A stretch of 64,000 nt of DNA from Variovorax sp. WS11 (GTDB taxonomy: Bacteria; Pseudomonadota; Gammaproteobacteria; Burkholderiales; Burkholderiaceae_C). A program made the translations under genes and the position numbers. Every line of letters begins with the position of its first letter. Within the stretch, counting starts at the first letter, position 1. The notes beneath the pieces were generated by a model. It saw nothing but the letters and a program-made list of their open reading frames with translations, made no database searches and was not told where the DNA came from. The DNA is taken from the NCBI RefSeq assembly GCF_010499245.1, contig NZ_JAAGOW010000001.1, positions 2,728,001-2,792,000 of the forward strand. Reading direction: 5' to 3'. This document shows, piece by piece, positions 51,871-60,655 of this stretch.

Positions 51871-51902
51871 CTTGCTCCTTCCCCTCTGGGGGAGGGAGCA
51901 AG
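51871..51902 (-). terminator. Strong hairpin after the LysR gene
   Basis: CTTGCTCCTTCCCC and GGGGAGGGAGCAAG pair over 14 bp with one wobble, directly after the LysR stop at 51903. No long T run follows on that strand, so termination may be weak. It resembles the repeat at 48254-48361 and may be a REP-like unit. Confidence 0.55.
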
Positions 51903-52817
51903 TCACAACGCGGCGGCAGTCAACTCCAGCTGCGTCAACCTCCTCGCCATCCGCCCGATGAAGTTCTGCGTCACATGCGGCAGCGCCCGCTGCGTCGGCA
52001 CCATGATCCCCACCAGCAGCTGATTCAGTGCCGGCAGTGCAAAGGGCCGCCACAGCAGCTCTCCGCGCTTGAGCTCCTCGATGAAGGCAATCTTCGAAAA
52101 GCAGGAAATGCCCTTGCCGCCCATGATCAGCCGCTTGAGCAAGGGCGTGGAGTTGCAGGTCGCGGCCGGTTCCATGTCGTCCCAGAAGGCCGCAAACTCG
52201 GCCGACAGCGAGGCGCTGATCACAGGGTGCGAGCTGGAGCGCAAAAACGGATAGCCCGCGCAGTCCTTCAGCGCAATGCGATCGTGCTTGGCGAGCGGAT
52301 GGCCGGGCGGCAGCACGATGCCGATCGGCAGATTGGCCAGGCTCACCGCCTTCACCCCGCCGGGCAACCGGCCCACGAAGCTCATGCCCACGTCGGCCTG
52401 GCCCGACATCACCAGCTGCGGCACCTCCATGGGCTGGGTCGAGGCGATGGTGTAGGTCACGGCGGGGAAGATCTGGAGGAACTCCTCCACCGCGGCCGGC
52501 AGCAGCTCCTCGAAGAAGGAGTCCATCGCCGCCACCTTCACATGGCCGGTGCGCTCGCCCTTGAGCGCATCGAGCTCGGTGCGCATCACCTGGAACTGGT
52601 GCAACGTCTCCTGCGCATGCTTGAGCAGCCGCTCGCCCGCAGGGTTGAGCCGCAGCCCGTTGGGCAGGCGGTCGAAGAGCTCGACGCCCAGCTCGTCCTC
52701 CAGCTTGTGGATCTGGCGGTTGACCGCACTGGCCGCGACGAACAGCCGCTCCGAGGCCTTGCGCACCGAGCCGCAGCTCGCCACCTCGATGAAGTACTTC
52801 AGGATGCTGGCGTGCAT
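51903..52817 (-). CDS. LysR-type regulator beside the uptake/catabolic cluster
   Basis: A 304-residue LTTR. The DNA-binding end is MHASILKYFIEVASCGSVRK, then ASERLFVAASAVNRQIHKLE; the effector domain includes VGMSFVGRLPGGVKAVSLAN. It is the last gene of a same-strand series from the ABC transporter at 59.4 kb to here and is 30 bp from the ferredoxin gene, so it is probably co-transcribed with and controls the cluster. Confidence 0.9.
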   Translation of the reverse strand: MHASILKYFIEVASCGSVRKASERLFVAASAVNRQIHKLEDELGVELFDRLPNGLRLNPAGERLLKHAQETLHQFQVMRTELDALKGERTGHVKVAAMDSFFEELLPAAVEEFLQIFPAVTYTIASTQPMEVPQLVMSGQADVGMSFVGRLPGGVKAVSLANLPIGIVLPPGHPLAKHDRIALKDCAGYPFLRSSSHPVISASLSAEFAAFWDDMEPAATCNSTPLLKRLIMGGKGISCFSKIAFIEELKRGELLWRPFALPALNQLLVGIMVPTQRALPHVTQNFIGRMARRLTQLELTAAAL

Positions 52818-52847
52818 GGCCGCACCCTCCCGAAGAAGGCCTCGCCG

Positions 52848-53186
52848 CTACCTCGCGGCCGCTGCGCTCGGCGCCTCCAGCGCGATGCGCGGATGGTCGC
52901 AGGCGATGCGCCGCCCTTCGGCGCCGCCGGGCGAGCCCAGGCCGCTGACCTCGGCGCCGAAGAACTCGCGGTTGATGGCGATGTAATGCGTGAGCTCGGG
53001 CGGCAGCCGATGCTCCTCGTAGATCGCCTGGGTCGGGCAGGCGGACACGCAAATGCCGCAGTCGATGCATTCATCCGGGTGAATGTACAGAGTGCGTTCG
53101 CCTTCGTAGATGCAATCGACGGGGCAGCACGGGACGCAGGCGCCGTCCTTGCAGTCGATGCAGGCGGTGGTGATGACGTGGGCCAT
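52848..53186 (-). CDS. 7Fe (3Fe-4S/4Fe-4S) ferredoxin
   Basis: A 112-residue ferredoxin. The first cluster region is [20 protein letters not shown], the second [17 protein letters not shown]. The C-terminal extension ([20 protein letters not shown]) is the usual one for FdxA-like proteins. It lies 25 bp after the enoyl-CoA hydratase gene and probably serves as electron carrier for a redox step in the cluster, such as the FAD enzyme or an unseen oxygenase. Confidence 0.9.
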   Translation of the reverse strand: MAHVITTACIDCKDGACVPCCPVDCIYEGERTLYIHPDECIDCGICVSACPTQAIYEEHRLPPELTHYIAINREFFGAEVSGLGSPGGAEGRRIACDHPRIALEAPSAAAAR

Positions 53187-53211
53187 GGTCGTGGCTTTCG
53201 CGACGCTCGGC

Positions 53212-53988
53212 TCAGCGGCCCAGCCACTGCGGCTTGCGCTTCTGCTGGAAGGCCAGCACGCCCTCGTCGGCGTCTTCCGAGCGCAGGGCGGCCATCAGCG
53301 CGGGCAGGCGCTGGCCGTGGGCCTCCGACGGTGAGAGCATGCCGGTGCGCCGCACTACCTGCTTGATGGCCTTGAGCGAGAGCGGCGCGCAGGCCAGCAT
53401 TTGCTGCACCCAGCGCTCGACGGCGGTATCGAGCTCGGCGCGCGGCACCACTTCGTTGATCAGCCCGATCTCGAGCGCGCGCCGGGCGTTGACGCGCTGG
53501 CCGGTGAGCATCATCCCCATCGCATGGCGGAAGCCGATCTGGCGCTGCAGCAGCACCATGCCGCCGTCCAGCGGCAGGCGGCCCACCAGCGGCTCGGGCA
53601 GGCCGAAGCTCGCCTCCTCGCAGGCCACGACCAGGTCGCAGCCCAGCACCATCTCGAGCCCTCCACCGAGTGCCAGGCCGTTGACGCGCGCGATCACCGG
53701 CACGTCCAGCGTCTCGCGCAGCGCGATACCGCCGAAGCCGCCGGGGCGGGCGGCGGCCCAGTACTCGACGCCTTTCAGGTTCGAGGTGTTCTTGAGGTCG
53801 GCGCCGGCACTGAAGGCGCGCTCGCCGGTGGCGGTGAGCACGACCACGCGCACGTCGTCGCGGCGCTCGATCTCGTCCCAGATGCGCAGCAGCTCGGCCT
53901 CGGTGGCCATGTCCACCGCATTGAGCACCTCGGGACGGTCGATGGTGACGGTCGCGACGTGGTTCGCGACGTTGAAGGAAACAGTCAT
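53212..53988 (-). CDS. Enoyl-CoA hydratase/isomerase (cluster enzyme)
   Basis: A 258-residue crotonase. The oxyanion segments are [15 protein letters not shown] and [20 protein letters not shown]; the third is [18 protein letters not shown], where the Glu of LPEP is the probable catalytic acid. The C-terminus ends in the family word [15 protein letters not shown]. With the CoA-transferase two steps upstream it suggests processing of an acyl-CoA intermediate. ATG 53988 is the only suitable start. Confidence 0.9.
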   Translation of the reverse strand: MTVSFNVANHVATVTIDRPEVLNAVDMATEAELLRIWDEIERRDDVRVVVLTATGERAFSAGADLKNTSNLKGVEYWAAARPGGFGGIALRETLDVPVIARVNGLALGGGLEMVLGCDLVVACEEASFGLPEPLVGRLPLDGGMVLLQRQIGFRHAMGMMLTGQRVNARRALEIGLINEVVPRAELDTAVERWVQQMLACAPLSLKAIKQVVRRTGMLSPSEAHGQRLPALMAALRSEDADEGVLAFQQKRKPQWLGR

Positions 53989-54057
53989 TTGGAAACCTCC
54001 GCGCTGCGCGCTGCGGTGCTATTCGACTTGGGAGCGGCCCGGCACGTCATTGGAGTA

Positions 54058-54105
54058 CCTTCGCCTTCGCCTTCGCCTTCGCCTTCGCCTTCGCCTTCGC
54101 CTTCG
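54058..54105. repeat. Hexanucleotide tandem repeat (TCGCCT)n
   Basis: Nearly eight perfect copies of the six-base unit lie in the 154-bp gap between the CoA-transferase stop and the hydratase start, on the non-coding side of both. A six-base unit would not change reading frame, but copy number could alter spacing or message structure ahead of the hydratase. The rest of the gap holds no gene. Confidence 0.9.
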
Positions 54106-54142
54106 ACTGCGGAGCGAGTGCCTTCGGGCGGCCGTGCGGCAC

Positions 54143-55315
54143 TCATGCGTCGGCCTCCTCGATCAAAGCCCGCGCCTCGGCGAGCAGCTCTTCCGTGTGC
54201 TCGCCCAGCCGCGGCGGCGCGCGCCGCAGCTCGGCCTGCGCGCCCGACATGCAGATCGGGCTGGCGATGAACTTCAGCTTGCGGCCCGAGGACGAGTTGC
54301 CCTCCAGGATCATCTCGTTGTGCAGGGTCTGCGCATCGACCAGCGCCTCGCGCATGTCGCGCACCGGCGCCGACAGCAGGTCCTGTGCTTCCAGCCGCGC
54401 CAGCCAGTGCTCGCGCGTGTGGCTCGCAAAGCGGTCGCGGAAGATCGCGTGCAGCTCGGCCTTGTTCGCGAACTGCGCGGTGAGATCGGCGAAGCGCGCA
54501 TCCAGCGACAGGTCCTCGATCTCCAGCGCCGCGCAGATGTCGCGCAGCGGGTTGGCCTTGAAGGCGCCGACCAGCACCAGCGGTCCGGTCTGTGTGTCGA
54601 ACACGCCCGACAGCGGCATCGCGGCCCAGTTGACCTCCGAGTCTTCCATCATCACCATCGCGGCTTCCTGCATCTGCATGGCGAGCATGGAGTTGTAGAG
54701 CGACACAGCGATCTTCTGGCCTTCGCCGGTGCGCTCGCGCTGCAGCAGCGCGAACAGGATGCCCTGCACCATGTGCATGCCGGCGGTGTAGTCGGCCAGC
54801 GCCGTGGGGTAGATCGAGACCGGCACGGTGGCGTCGGCACGCCGTGCCATCACGCCCGTGAGTGCCTGCGCCAGCACGTCCTGCCCGCCCTTGTGCGCGT
54901 AGGGCCCGGTTTCGCCGAAGCCCGTGCCCACCGCGTAGACGATGCGCGGGTTGATGCGCCGGCAGTCCTCGTAGCCCAGCCCCAGCCGCTCCATCACGCC
55001 GGCGCGGAAGTTGTTGCAGACCACGTCGCTGTCGGCGATCAGCGCCTTCACCAGCTCCATCTGGGCCGCGTCGCGCAGGTCGATCTCGACGCTGCGCTTG
55101 TTGCGGTTGAGGCTGCAGAAGATCGGGTTGTCCTCGCCCGCCACGGGCGCGAAGGTGGAGCGGCTCAGGTCGCCCGCGCCCTTGCGCTCGATCTTGATCA
55201 CGTCGGCGCCATGGTCGGCCAGCATCTGGGTGCAGACCGGGCCCATCATGACCTGCGTGAAGTCGATCACGCGGATGCCGGCCAGCGGCAGGTTGTTGCC
55301 GTTCGAATGGATCAT
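54143..55315 (-). CDS. CaiB/BaiF family CoA-transferase
   Basis: A 390-residue class III CoA-transferase: LAGIRVIDFTQVMMGPVCTQ, ADHGADVIKIERKGAGD, SVEIDLRDAAQMELV, and NNFRAGVMERLGLGYEDCRR. The conserved region around GGQDVLAQALTGVM follows, and the C-terminus RRAPPRLGEHTEELLAE is typical. It activates a carboxylic acid by transfer of CoA from a donor acyl-CoA. Its ATG overlaps the stop of the FAD oxidoreductase gene, so the two are coupled. Confidence 0.92.
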   Translation of the reverse strand: MIHSNGNNLPLAGIRVIDFTQVMMGPVCTQMLADHGADVIKIERKGAGDLSRSTFAPVAGEDNPIFCSLNRNKRSVEIDLRDAAQMELVKALIADSDVVCNNFRAGVMERLGLGYEDCRRINPRIVYAVGTGFGETGPYAHKGGQDVLAQALTGVMARRADATVPVSIYPTALADYTAGMHMVQGILFALLQRERTGEGQKIAVSLYNSMLAMQMQEAAMVMMEDSEVNWAAMPLSGVFDTQTGPLVLVGAFKANPLRDICAALEIEDLSLDARFADLTAQFANKAELHAIFRDRFASHTREHWLARLEAQDLLSAPVRDMREALVDAQTLHNEMILEGNSSSGRKLKFIASPICMSGAQAELRRAPPRLGEHTEELLAEARALIEEADA

Positions 55316-56691
55316 GCGGCCTCCGCGAAGGAACGGGCGATCGCCGGGGTGTCTGCGTTCGGGCCCTTCTGGTCGCCGGGGTCCGCGCCTTGCGCACGCA
55401 GCGTGCGCTGCAGCTTCGCGATGTCCACGTTGCGCACCGCGACGCCGGCATCCAGCGCCAGCGCGGCGGCGGTGCCGGTGGCCTCGCCCATCGCCATGCA
55501 GGGCGGGATCTCGCGCGAGATCTTCTGCGCGGCCGAAGTCGACGAGTAGTGGCGTCCGGCCACCAGCAGGTTCTCCACGCTGCGCGGCACCAGGGTGCGG
55601 AAGGGGTAGTAGTAGTCGCGGCCACGCGCCACGCTGTCCGCGAAGCGGGCACGCTGCGCCACGTCTTCCTTGGTCATCACGTACTCGCCTTCCAGCAGGC
55701 GGGTCTGGCGGATGCCGGTCTGCGGCGCCAGGTCGACCAGGTAGCAATCCTTGAAGCCGGGCAGCTTGGCACGGATGAACTCGATCACCTTGTGGATGGT
55801 GGCGCGGCCCTGCACTTCGGCGCGCGTCAGGTCGGTCACCTTGAGCCCATCCAGGCCCGCCATGTGCGGGCAGTTGCACCACACCACGCCGGGCAGCGGC
55901 GTCTTGAGCCACCACGAATCCCAGGCGCCGCCCAGGATGTGCTTGACCTCGCGGTCGAGCACCGCGAAGGCCTCCGGCTCCTCGTGCTCGAAGCGCTCGG
56001 CTTCGTCGGTGTCGACGCCGCCGAGGCGGAACACGGTGGTCACGATGTAGGCACCGCTGATGTGCGGCGCACCGGCCGAGGCCGCCACGTCGAGGTCGCC
56101 TGTGGCGTCGATCACCACTTTGCCCAGGATGGCTTCGCGCCCGCTCTTGGATTCGACCACCACGCCCTTGACCTGGCCGTCTTCCACCAGCGTGCGCGAG
56201 AACCAGGAGTGCAGGCGCAGGTTGATGCCGGCCTGCTGCACCATGTCGAGCGAGGCGCGCTTGAAGGCGTCCGGGTCGAAGGCGGCGGCAAAGCAGATGG
56301 GGTGCGGCTTGTCCTTGCTGTGGAAGTCGAAGGTGCCCCAGCGCTTCCAGCGGCGCACCGACTCGGGCAGGGTGCCCCAGTCCTTCTGCTTCGGGTACTC
56401 GGCCAGGCCGCGTTCGGCCATGCGCTCGATCATCTCGAGGCAGATGCCGCGCACCGAGATCTCGCGCAGGTGGCTGTCCCACATGTCGTCGAGCACCAGC
56501 ACCATGCCGCCGGAGGCCAGGCCGCCCAGGTGGTTGTAGCGCTCCAGCAGCGTCACGCTGGCGCCGTTGCGCGCAGCAGCCACGGCGGCCGCCTGGCCGG
56601 CGGGGCCGCCGCCGACCACCACCACATCCGATTCGGCTGCGACGCGAATGTCGTGCGCAGGTTCTTGCATCCAGTCGCCAATACGGCTCAT
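55312..56691 (-). CDS. FAD-dependent oxidoreductase
   Basis: A 459-residue flavoprotein. The FAD dinucleotide motif is SDVVVVGGGPAGQAAAVAAA, followed by ERYNHLGGLASGG. The GDLDV segment VVIDATGDLDVAASAGAP and the C-terminal FAD contact ENLLVAGRHYSSTSAAQKI are typical of the FAD_oxidored (PF12831) group. In related clusters such enzymes oxidise an organic acid or amine; the substrate is unknown here. It is the first cluster enzyme after the ABC transporter genes. Confidence 0.88.
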   Translation of the reverse strand: MSRIGDWMQEPAHDIRVAAESDVVVVGGGPAGQAAAVAAARNGASVTLLERYNHLGGLASGGMVLVLDDMWDSHLREISVRGICLEMIERMAERGLAEYPKQKDWGTLPESVRRWKRWGTFDFHSKDKPHPICFAAAFDPDAFKRASLDMVQQAGINLRLHSWFSRTLVEDGQVKGVVVESKSGREAILGKVVIDATGDLDVAASAGAPHISGAYIVTTVFRLGGVDTDEAERFEHEEPEAFAVLDREVKHILGGAWDSWWLKTPLPGVVWCNCPHMAGLDGLKVTDLTRAEVQGRATIHKVIEFIRAKLPGFKDCYLVDLAPQTGIRQTRLLEGEYVMTKEDVAQRARFADSVARGRDYYYPFRTLVPRSVENLLVAGRHYSSTSAAQKISREIPPCMAMGEATGTAAALALDAGVAVRNVDIAKLQRTLRAQGADPGDQKGPNADTPAIARSFAEAA

Positions 56692-56750
56692 AGGGGTCTC
56701 CTAAATAAATTTCGAGTCGGGGCGGCGTTGGAGTCGCCCCTTGAGGTCGT

Positions 56751-57602
56751 TCAGTGCTGGCTTTCGGGCTGCCAGCGGATGATCCAGCGCTCGGCCAAGG
56801 TGACGAGCAGGAAGAACAGGCCGGACAGCGTGGCGCTCATCACGATCGCGGCGTAGAGCAGCGGCGAATCGAAGTTGAAGGTGGCTTGCAAAATCATGGC
56901 GCCGATGCCCACCGTGGCACCCACCCACTCGCCCACCACCGCACCGATCACGCTCATCGACGCCGCAATGCGCAGGGCCGAGAACAGGTAAGGCAGCGAG
57001 TTCTGCAGGCGCAGGCGGAAGAAGATCTCCGTCTTGCTGGCCGACAGCACCCGCATCAGCTCCATCGCCTGCGGGTTCACCGACTCCAGGCCGCGCACCA
57101 TGTTCACCAGCGTCGGGAAGAAGCACACCAGCGCCGCGATGGTGATCTTGGGCTCCATGCCGTTGCCCATGATCAGCACCAGCACCGGCGCCTTGGCCAC
57201 CAGCGGGATGGCGTTGAACATCAGCACGACCGGAAAGAAGATGTCCTGCAGCGTCTTGTTGTGCACGAAGACGGTGGCGATGGCGATCGCCGCCAGGTTG
57301 CCCAGCAGGAAGCCGCCGGCCGCCTCCATGGCGGTGGGCAGCAGGTTGTCGAGCAGCACCGCGCGCTTGGCGTAGAGCGTCTCCACCACCGCCCAGGGCG
57401 AGGGCGCGATGAAGGGCTTGACGTCGAAGATCGCGATCACCGCCCACCACAGCACGATCAGGCCGGTGATGCCCAGCGCGGGCAGGAGGCGGCGGCGCCA
57501 CAGGCGGCGCTGGCGTGCCGTGGCCCAGGCCTGGTACTCGGGGTCGGCCGCGGCGAGGGTGGCAGCGGAGGCGCTGCTCACGTCGAGAGAAGAAGTGCTC
57601 AT
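56751..57602 (-). CDS. ABC transporter permease (nitrate/sulfonate/taurine-like family)
   Basis: A 283-residue permease with six transmembrane helices. Family words are LPALGITGLIVLWWAVIAIF, AMEAAGGFLLGNLAAIAIAT and the EAA-like loop RLQNSLPYLFSALRIAASMS. It starts at ATG 57602, 15 bp after the ATPase stop. Uptake of an organic acid, nitrogen or sulfur compound is expected from the family. Confidence 0.9.
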   Translation of the reverse strand: MSTSSLDVSSASAATLAAADPEYQAWATARQRRLWRRRLLPALGITGLIVLWWAVIAIFDVKPFIAPSPWAVVETLYAKRAVLLDNLLPTAMEAAGGFLLGNLAAIAIATVFVHNKTLQDIFFPVVLMFNAIPLVAKAPVLVLIMGNGMEPKITIAALVCFFPTLVNMVRGLESVNPQAMELMRVLSASKTEIFFRLRLQNSLPYLFSALRIAASMSVIGAVVGEWVGATVGIGAMILQATFNFDSPLLYAAIVMSATLSGLFFLLVTLAERWIIRWQPESQH

Positions 57603-57617
57603 GAAAAAGGGCCTCGC

Positions 57618-58400
57618 TCAGCAGGTTTCCAGCACGCGCCGCAGATGGGCGGTGAGGCGCACGAATTCGGGGGTCTCGCGGATGTCCAGCGTGCGGTCCT
57701 CGGGCATGTCGACCGGGACGATCTCGCGCACCCGGCCCGGATTCGCCGCGAGCATCAGCACGCGCTGGCCCAGGAAGGCGGCCTCGTGGATGCTGTGGGT
57801 GACGAAGAGGATGGTCACGCCGGTTTCCTTCCACACGCGCCGGATCTCCTCGTTGAGGCGGTCGCGCGTGATCTCGTCGAGCGCGCCGAAGGGCTCGTCC
57901 ATCAGCAGGATCTTCGGATCGCTGGCGAGCGCCCGCGCGATCGACACGCGCTGGCGCTGGCCGCCGGACAACTCGTGCGGCCATGCGTTGGCCTTGTCCT
58001 TGAGGCCGACCAGTTCCAGCAGTTCCTTCGGCGAGCGGCGACCCTTGCGGCTGGCGCCGCCGCCGACCTGCAGCGGCAGCTCCACGTTCTGCAGCGCGGT
58101 GCGCCAGGGCAGCAGCGCCGCGTCCTGGAACACGAAGCCGATGTCGCGGTTCTTTCGCGCGGCCTGCGGGCTGGTGGAGAGCACCTCGATGCGGCCGCGG
58201 CTGGGCTCGAGCAGGTCGGCCACCACGCGCAGGAAGGTGGACTTGCCGCAGCCCGAGGGGCCGAGCAAGGTCAGGAACTCGCCCTGCGCGACGTCGAGGT
58301 CCAGGCTCTTGATGGCGGTGACATCGCGGCGCTCGGTGAAGAAGCGCATGCCGATGTCGCGGCAGGAGATCGCCGGCGTGGCGTTCATGACGGCGGCCAT
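57618..58400 (-). CDS. ABC transporter ATP-binding protein
   Basis: A 260-residue ATPase. Walker A LLGPSGCGKSTFLRVVADLL, Q-loop GFVFQDAALLPWRT, signature HELSGGQRQRVSIARALASD, Walker B PKILLMDEPFGALDEITRD and H-loop ILFVTHSIHEAAFLG are all intact. The TauB/SsuB/NrtC-like group. It lies 4 bp after the binding-protein stop. Confidence 0.93.
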   Translation of the reverse strand: MAAVMNATPAISCRDIGMRFFTERRDVTAIKSLDLDVAQGEFLTLLGPSGCGKSTFLRVVADLLEPSRGRIEVLSTSPQAARKNRDIGFVFQDAALLPWRTALQNVELPLQVGGGASRKGRRSPKELLELVGLKDKANAWPHELSGGQRQRVSIARALASDPKILLMDEPFGALDEITRDRLNEEIRRVWKETGVTILFVTHSIHEAAFLGQRVLMLAANPGRVREIVPVDMPEDRTLDIRETPEFVRLTAHLRRVLETC

Positions 58401-58404
58401 GGGG

Positions 58405-59436
58405 TCAGGCCTTTCCCATGCGCAGGCTCGTGGTCGCCTTGAGCGCGTCGAGCGTGATCACGTCCTCCACCTTCGGCGTGCGGGCGGTGAACTGGCCCAG
58501 TTCCGAATAGGTCGCGATCTGCTGCTGCCAGACGGCGGGGTCCATGGCACCCCAGCCCTGCGTCTGCGCGAGGCCGCCGAAGCTGTAGTCGAGCATGACG
58601 TCGACCGCCAGGCGCTCGTCCTCCGCCTTGAGGTTGGGGTACTCCTTGACCAGCAGCTCCACCGCCTGGTCGCGGTTGGCCCGCACGTGTTGCCATCCCT
58701 TCGCCGTGGCGCGCAGGAAGGCTTCGATCACCTTGGGCTGCGTTTCCAGCGTCTTGGTCGAGGCGTAGTAGGGCAGGGCGTAGAGCTGCACGCCGGCGTC
58801 CCACAGCGTGAGGTCGACGCGATCGGGGCCCAGCATCTTGAGCGCCGTCGTACTGGTGAGCCAGCCGGTGACCACGTCGACCTGTCCGGTCAGGAGCGGC
58901 GCCATGTCGGAGCCGACGGTGACGACCTTGACGTCCTTCTCGGGAATCTTGTTCTTCGCCAGCAGCGCACGCAGCAGGATGGCCGCGGTCGACGGAATGC
59001 CCACCTTCTTGCCGACCAGGTCGGACGGCTTGCGCACCGGGTTCTTGGCCAGCGAGAAGAAGGTGAAGGGATGCTTCTGCGCCCCGATCGCGAAGCACTT
59101 GATCGGCAGGCCTTGCGACACCGCCAGCATCACCGAGGGGCTGGACGACACCTGCCCCACTTCGTAGCGGCCGGAGGCGACGATGGCCACGCCATCGATG
59201 TTGGGCCCGCCCGGCTGGATCGCGAAGTCGATGCCCTCCTGCTCGTAGAAGCCCAGCCGCTTGGCCACGACCTCGCCGATCTGGTTGACGCCGACGATCC
59301 AGCCGAGCTGCATGTTGATCTTCGCCTTGCCCTGGGCCAGCGCGTCGATGGAGAGCAGCCCGCCGCCACCGAGGCCGGCGGCCAGGAGCGAGGTCTTGAG
59401 GAGGCGGCGGCGACCGGGATCCCGGAGATTGGCCAT
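58405..59436 (-). CDS. NMT1/THI5-like ABC substrate-binding protein (Tat-exported)
   Basis: A 343-residue periplasmic binding protein. The N-terminus GRRRLLKTSLLAAGLGGGGL is a twin-Arg signal. The mature start KINMQLGWIVGVNQIGEVVA and AKRLGFYEQEGIDFAIQPGG are the NMT1/THI5-like signature, and VDVVTGWLTSTTALKMLG follows. Ligands in this family include hydroxymethylpyrimidine, aromatic acids, sulfonates and nitriles, so specificity is open. It is the first gene of the cluster. Confidence 0.9.
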   Translation of the reverse strand: MANLRDPGRRRLLKTSLLAAGLGGGGLLSIDALAQGKAKINMQLGWIVGVNQIGEVVAKRLGFYEQEGIDFAIQPGGPNIDGVAIVASGRYEVGQVSSSPSVMLAVSQGLPIKCFAIGAQKHPFTFFSLAKNPVRKPSDLVGKKVGIPSTAAILLRALLAKNKIPEKDVKVVTVGSDMAPLLTGQVDVVTGWLTSTTALKMLGPDRVDLTLWDAGVQLYALPYYASTKTLETQPKVIEAFLRATAKGWQHVRANRDQAVELLVKEYPNLKAEDERLAVDVMLDYSFGGLAQTQGWGAMDPAVWQQQIATYSELGQFTARTPKVEDVITLDALKATTSLRMGKA

Positions 59437-59778
59437 GGCAGATTCCTTTGCGTTGGAGACAAGAAAAATGAAAGCGTCGACCTGGGCCTTCGATGTCGCG
59501 AAACATGCGACGGTGAAGACGTCATGACAGGAATGCTAGGAGCGGGAGGCGTTGCCTCCAAGCACCGTTTTTCGCAACGGGCGCGCTAAAAATTAGCTCG
59601 GACAGCCTTCTGGAAAACCCTGTGTGCGGATAAGACAAATGCCTGAAATGAAGGCAATTTGGTTGCTTGGATTTCAGCCTTGCAAGGCATCTTTCCAATG
59701 AAAACCTTGCTACGCCGAAGTGGCGGGCCGGTGGCATGAACTGTGCAAGTTCCAGCCATCGTTTCCCGGAGACACCCC
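59437..59778. promoter_or_regulatory. Divergent promoter region of the uptake cluster and the alpha-CTD gene
   Basis: 342 bp without a gene. A palindrome GGAGGCGTTGCCTCC lies at about 59546-59560 and an AT-rich patch (CTAAAAATTAGC) at about 59585-59596. Both are candidate regulator sites for the LysR protein or the divergent gene. No thiamine riboswitch signature was recognised despite the THI5-like binding protein. Confidence 0.4.
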
Positions 59779-60021
59779 ATGGATGATGGTCAAGCCATCG
59801 CAGTCCGGCCCGCGACGGAGTCGCTGCTGGATGCCGACATCGAAGTCCTGAAGCTCTCGCTTCGTACCACCAACGTGTTACGCCTCAACCAGCTCCACAC
59901 GGTCCGCGATGTGACCCGCGTGCCGGCGAAAAAGCTCTTCGTGCTTTCGCGGCTGGGCCGCAATTCGCTGCGGGAGATCGTGGAAAGCATGCACCGGCGA
60001 GGCTTGCAGCTCGCCGACTGA
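59779..60021 (+). CDS. Free-standing RNA polymerase alpha-CTD-like protein
   Basis: An 80-residue protein. Residues 16-76 read LLDADIEVLKLSLRTTNVLR, then LNQLHTVRDVTRVPAKKLFV and LSRLGRNSLREIVESMHRRG. The layout matches the C-terminal domain of the RNA polymerase alpha subunit (the part that binds UP elements and activators), including the final helix with GxxSLxEI. No N-terminal assembly domain is present. GGAG precedes ATG 59779. It might bind DNA or compete for activators. Confidence 0.8.
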   Translation: MDDGQAIAVRPATESLLDADIEVLKLSLRTTNVLRLNQLHTVRDVTRVPAKKLFVLSRLGRNSLREIVESMHRRGLQLAD

Positions 60022-60052
60022 AAACAAGGTATCGGCATCTGACTCGGCGCGG

Positions 60053-60655
60053 TCAGCGCCGGACAAGCTCAGTCAGCTTGGTGATATCGCCGGCATCGGC
60101 CGCTCGCAGGGAATCGAGGTAGAGGTTCCGGACGTCGCCGCCCGCCCCGAGGTCGGCGCCCTGACCCCAGGAAAAGGGCGAGCCTCCCGCTTGGGCCAAC
60201 AAGCTGTCCGTCATCAACCGTGAGTGCCGGCCATTGCCGTTCGGAAAGGCATGGACGAGCACGAGTTGGTGGTGAAAACGCACAGCGATCTCATCCAGCG
60301 GGAACACCCGCTCATGCATCCAAAAATCCGTGTTGTCGAGGAGCTGGCGAAGCCTCGTAGGAACCTGGCGCCAATCGCAACCGATGTTCTTGTCGGACTG
60401 CCGAAAGGTGCCGGCCCACTTCCAGGTCTTGCCGAACATGCGCTTGTGGAGCTCGCGGCAAAACTTCTCCGTCAACACGGCGGGATGCCGACCGCGCTTG
60501 AGCCACTTGAGCGCCTCGACGATGTTGGCCTGCTCCCACTCGTTGAGTTGGCCGTGCGTGGTGATGTGCCTCGGGATGAGTTGCGCGAGTTCGTCGGCGT
60601 CGAGCGGGGTCTGGCCCGGGTGATCTTGGAACGCTAACGCCACAAGTCCGACCAC
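60053..60655 (-). CDS. Fic-domain protein, mobile mystery protein B type
   Basis: A 200-residue Fic/DOC protein. The catalytic motif is VHAFPNGNGRHSRLMTD (residues 134-150), with Ala where most Fic proteins have Pro. The preceding TWKWAGTFRQSDKNIGCDWR is the flap region, and the N-terminus (FQDHPGQTPLDADELAQLIP) fits mobile mystery protein B. Fic proteins usually transfer AMP to a target protein. The start is GTG 60655, or GTG 60643; both overlap or abut the partner gene, whose stop is at 60634. Confidence 0.88.
   Translation of the reverse strand: MVGLVALAFQDHPGQTPLDADELAQLIPRHITTHGQLNEWEQANIVEALKWLKRGRHPAVLTEKFCRELHKRMFGKTWKWAGTFRQSDKNIGCDWRQVPTRLRQLLDNTDFWMHERVFPLDEIAVRFHHQLVLVHAFPNGNGRHSRLMTDSLLAQAGGSPFSWGQGADLGAGGDVRNLYLDSLRAADAGDITKLTELVRR

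Noticed and set aside
54058..54105. Coding acidic repeat (Glu-Gly)n extending the CoA-transferase
   Set aside because: The CoA-transferase has a proper stop at 54143 and family-typical C-terminus; the repeat is in another frame with no start.
59437..59778. Possible thiamine (TPP) riboswitch before the THI5-like binding protein
   Set aside because: No recognisable THI-box core could be found by eye, and NMT1/THI5-like binding proteins have many non-thiamine ligands.
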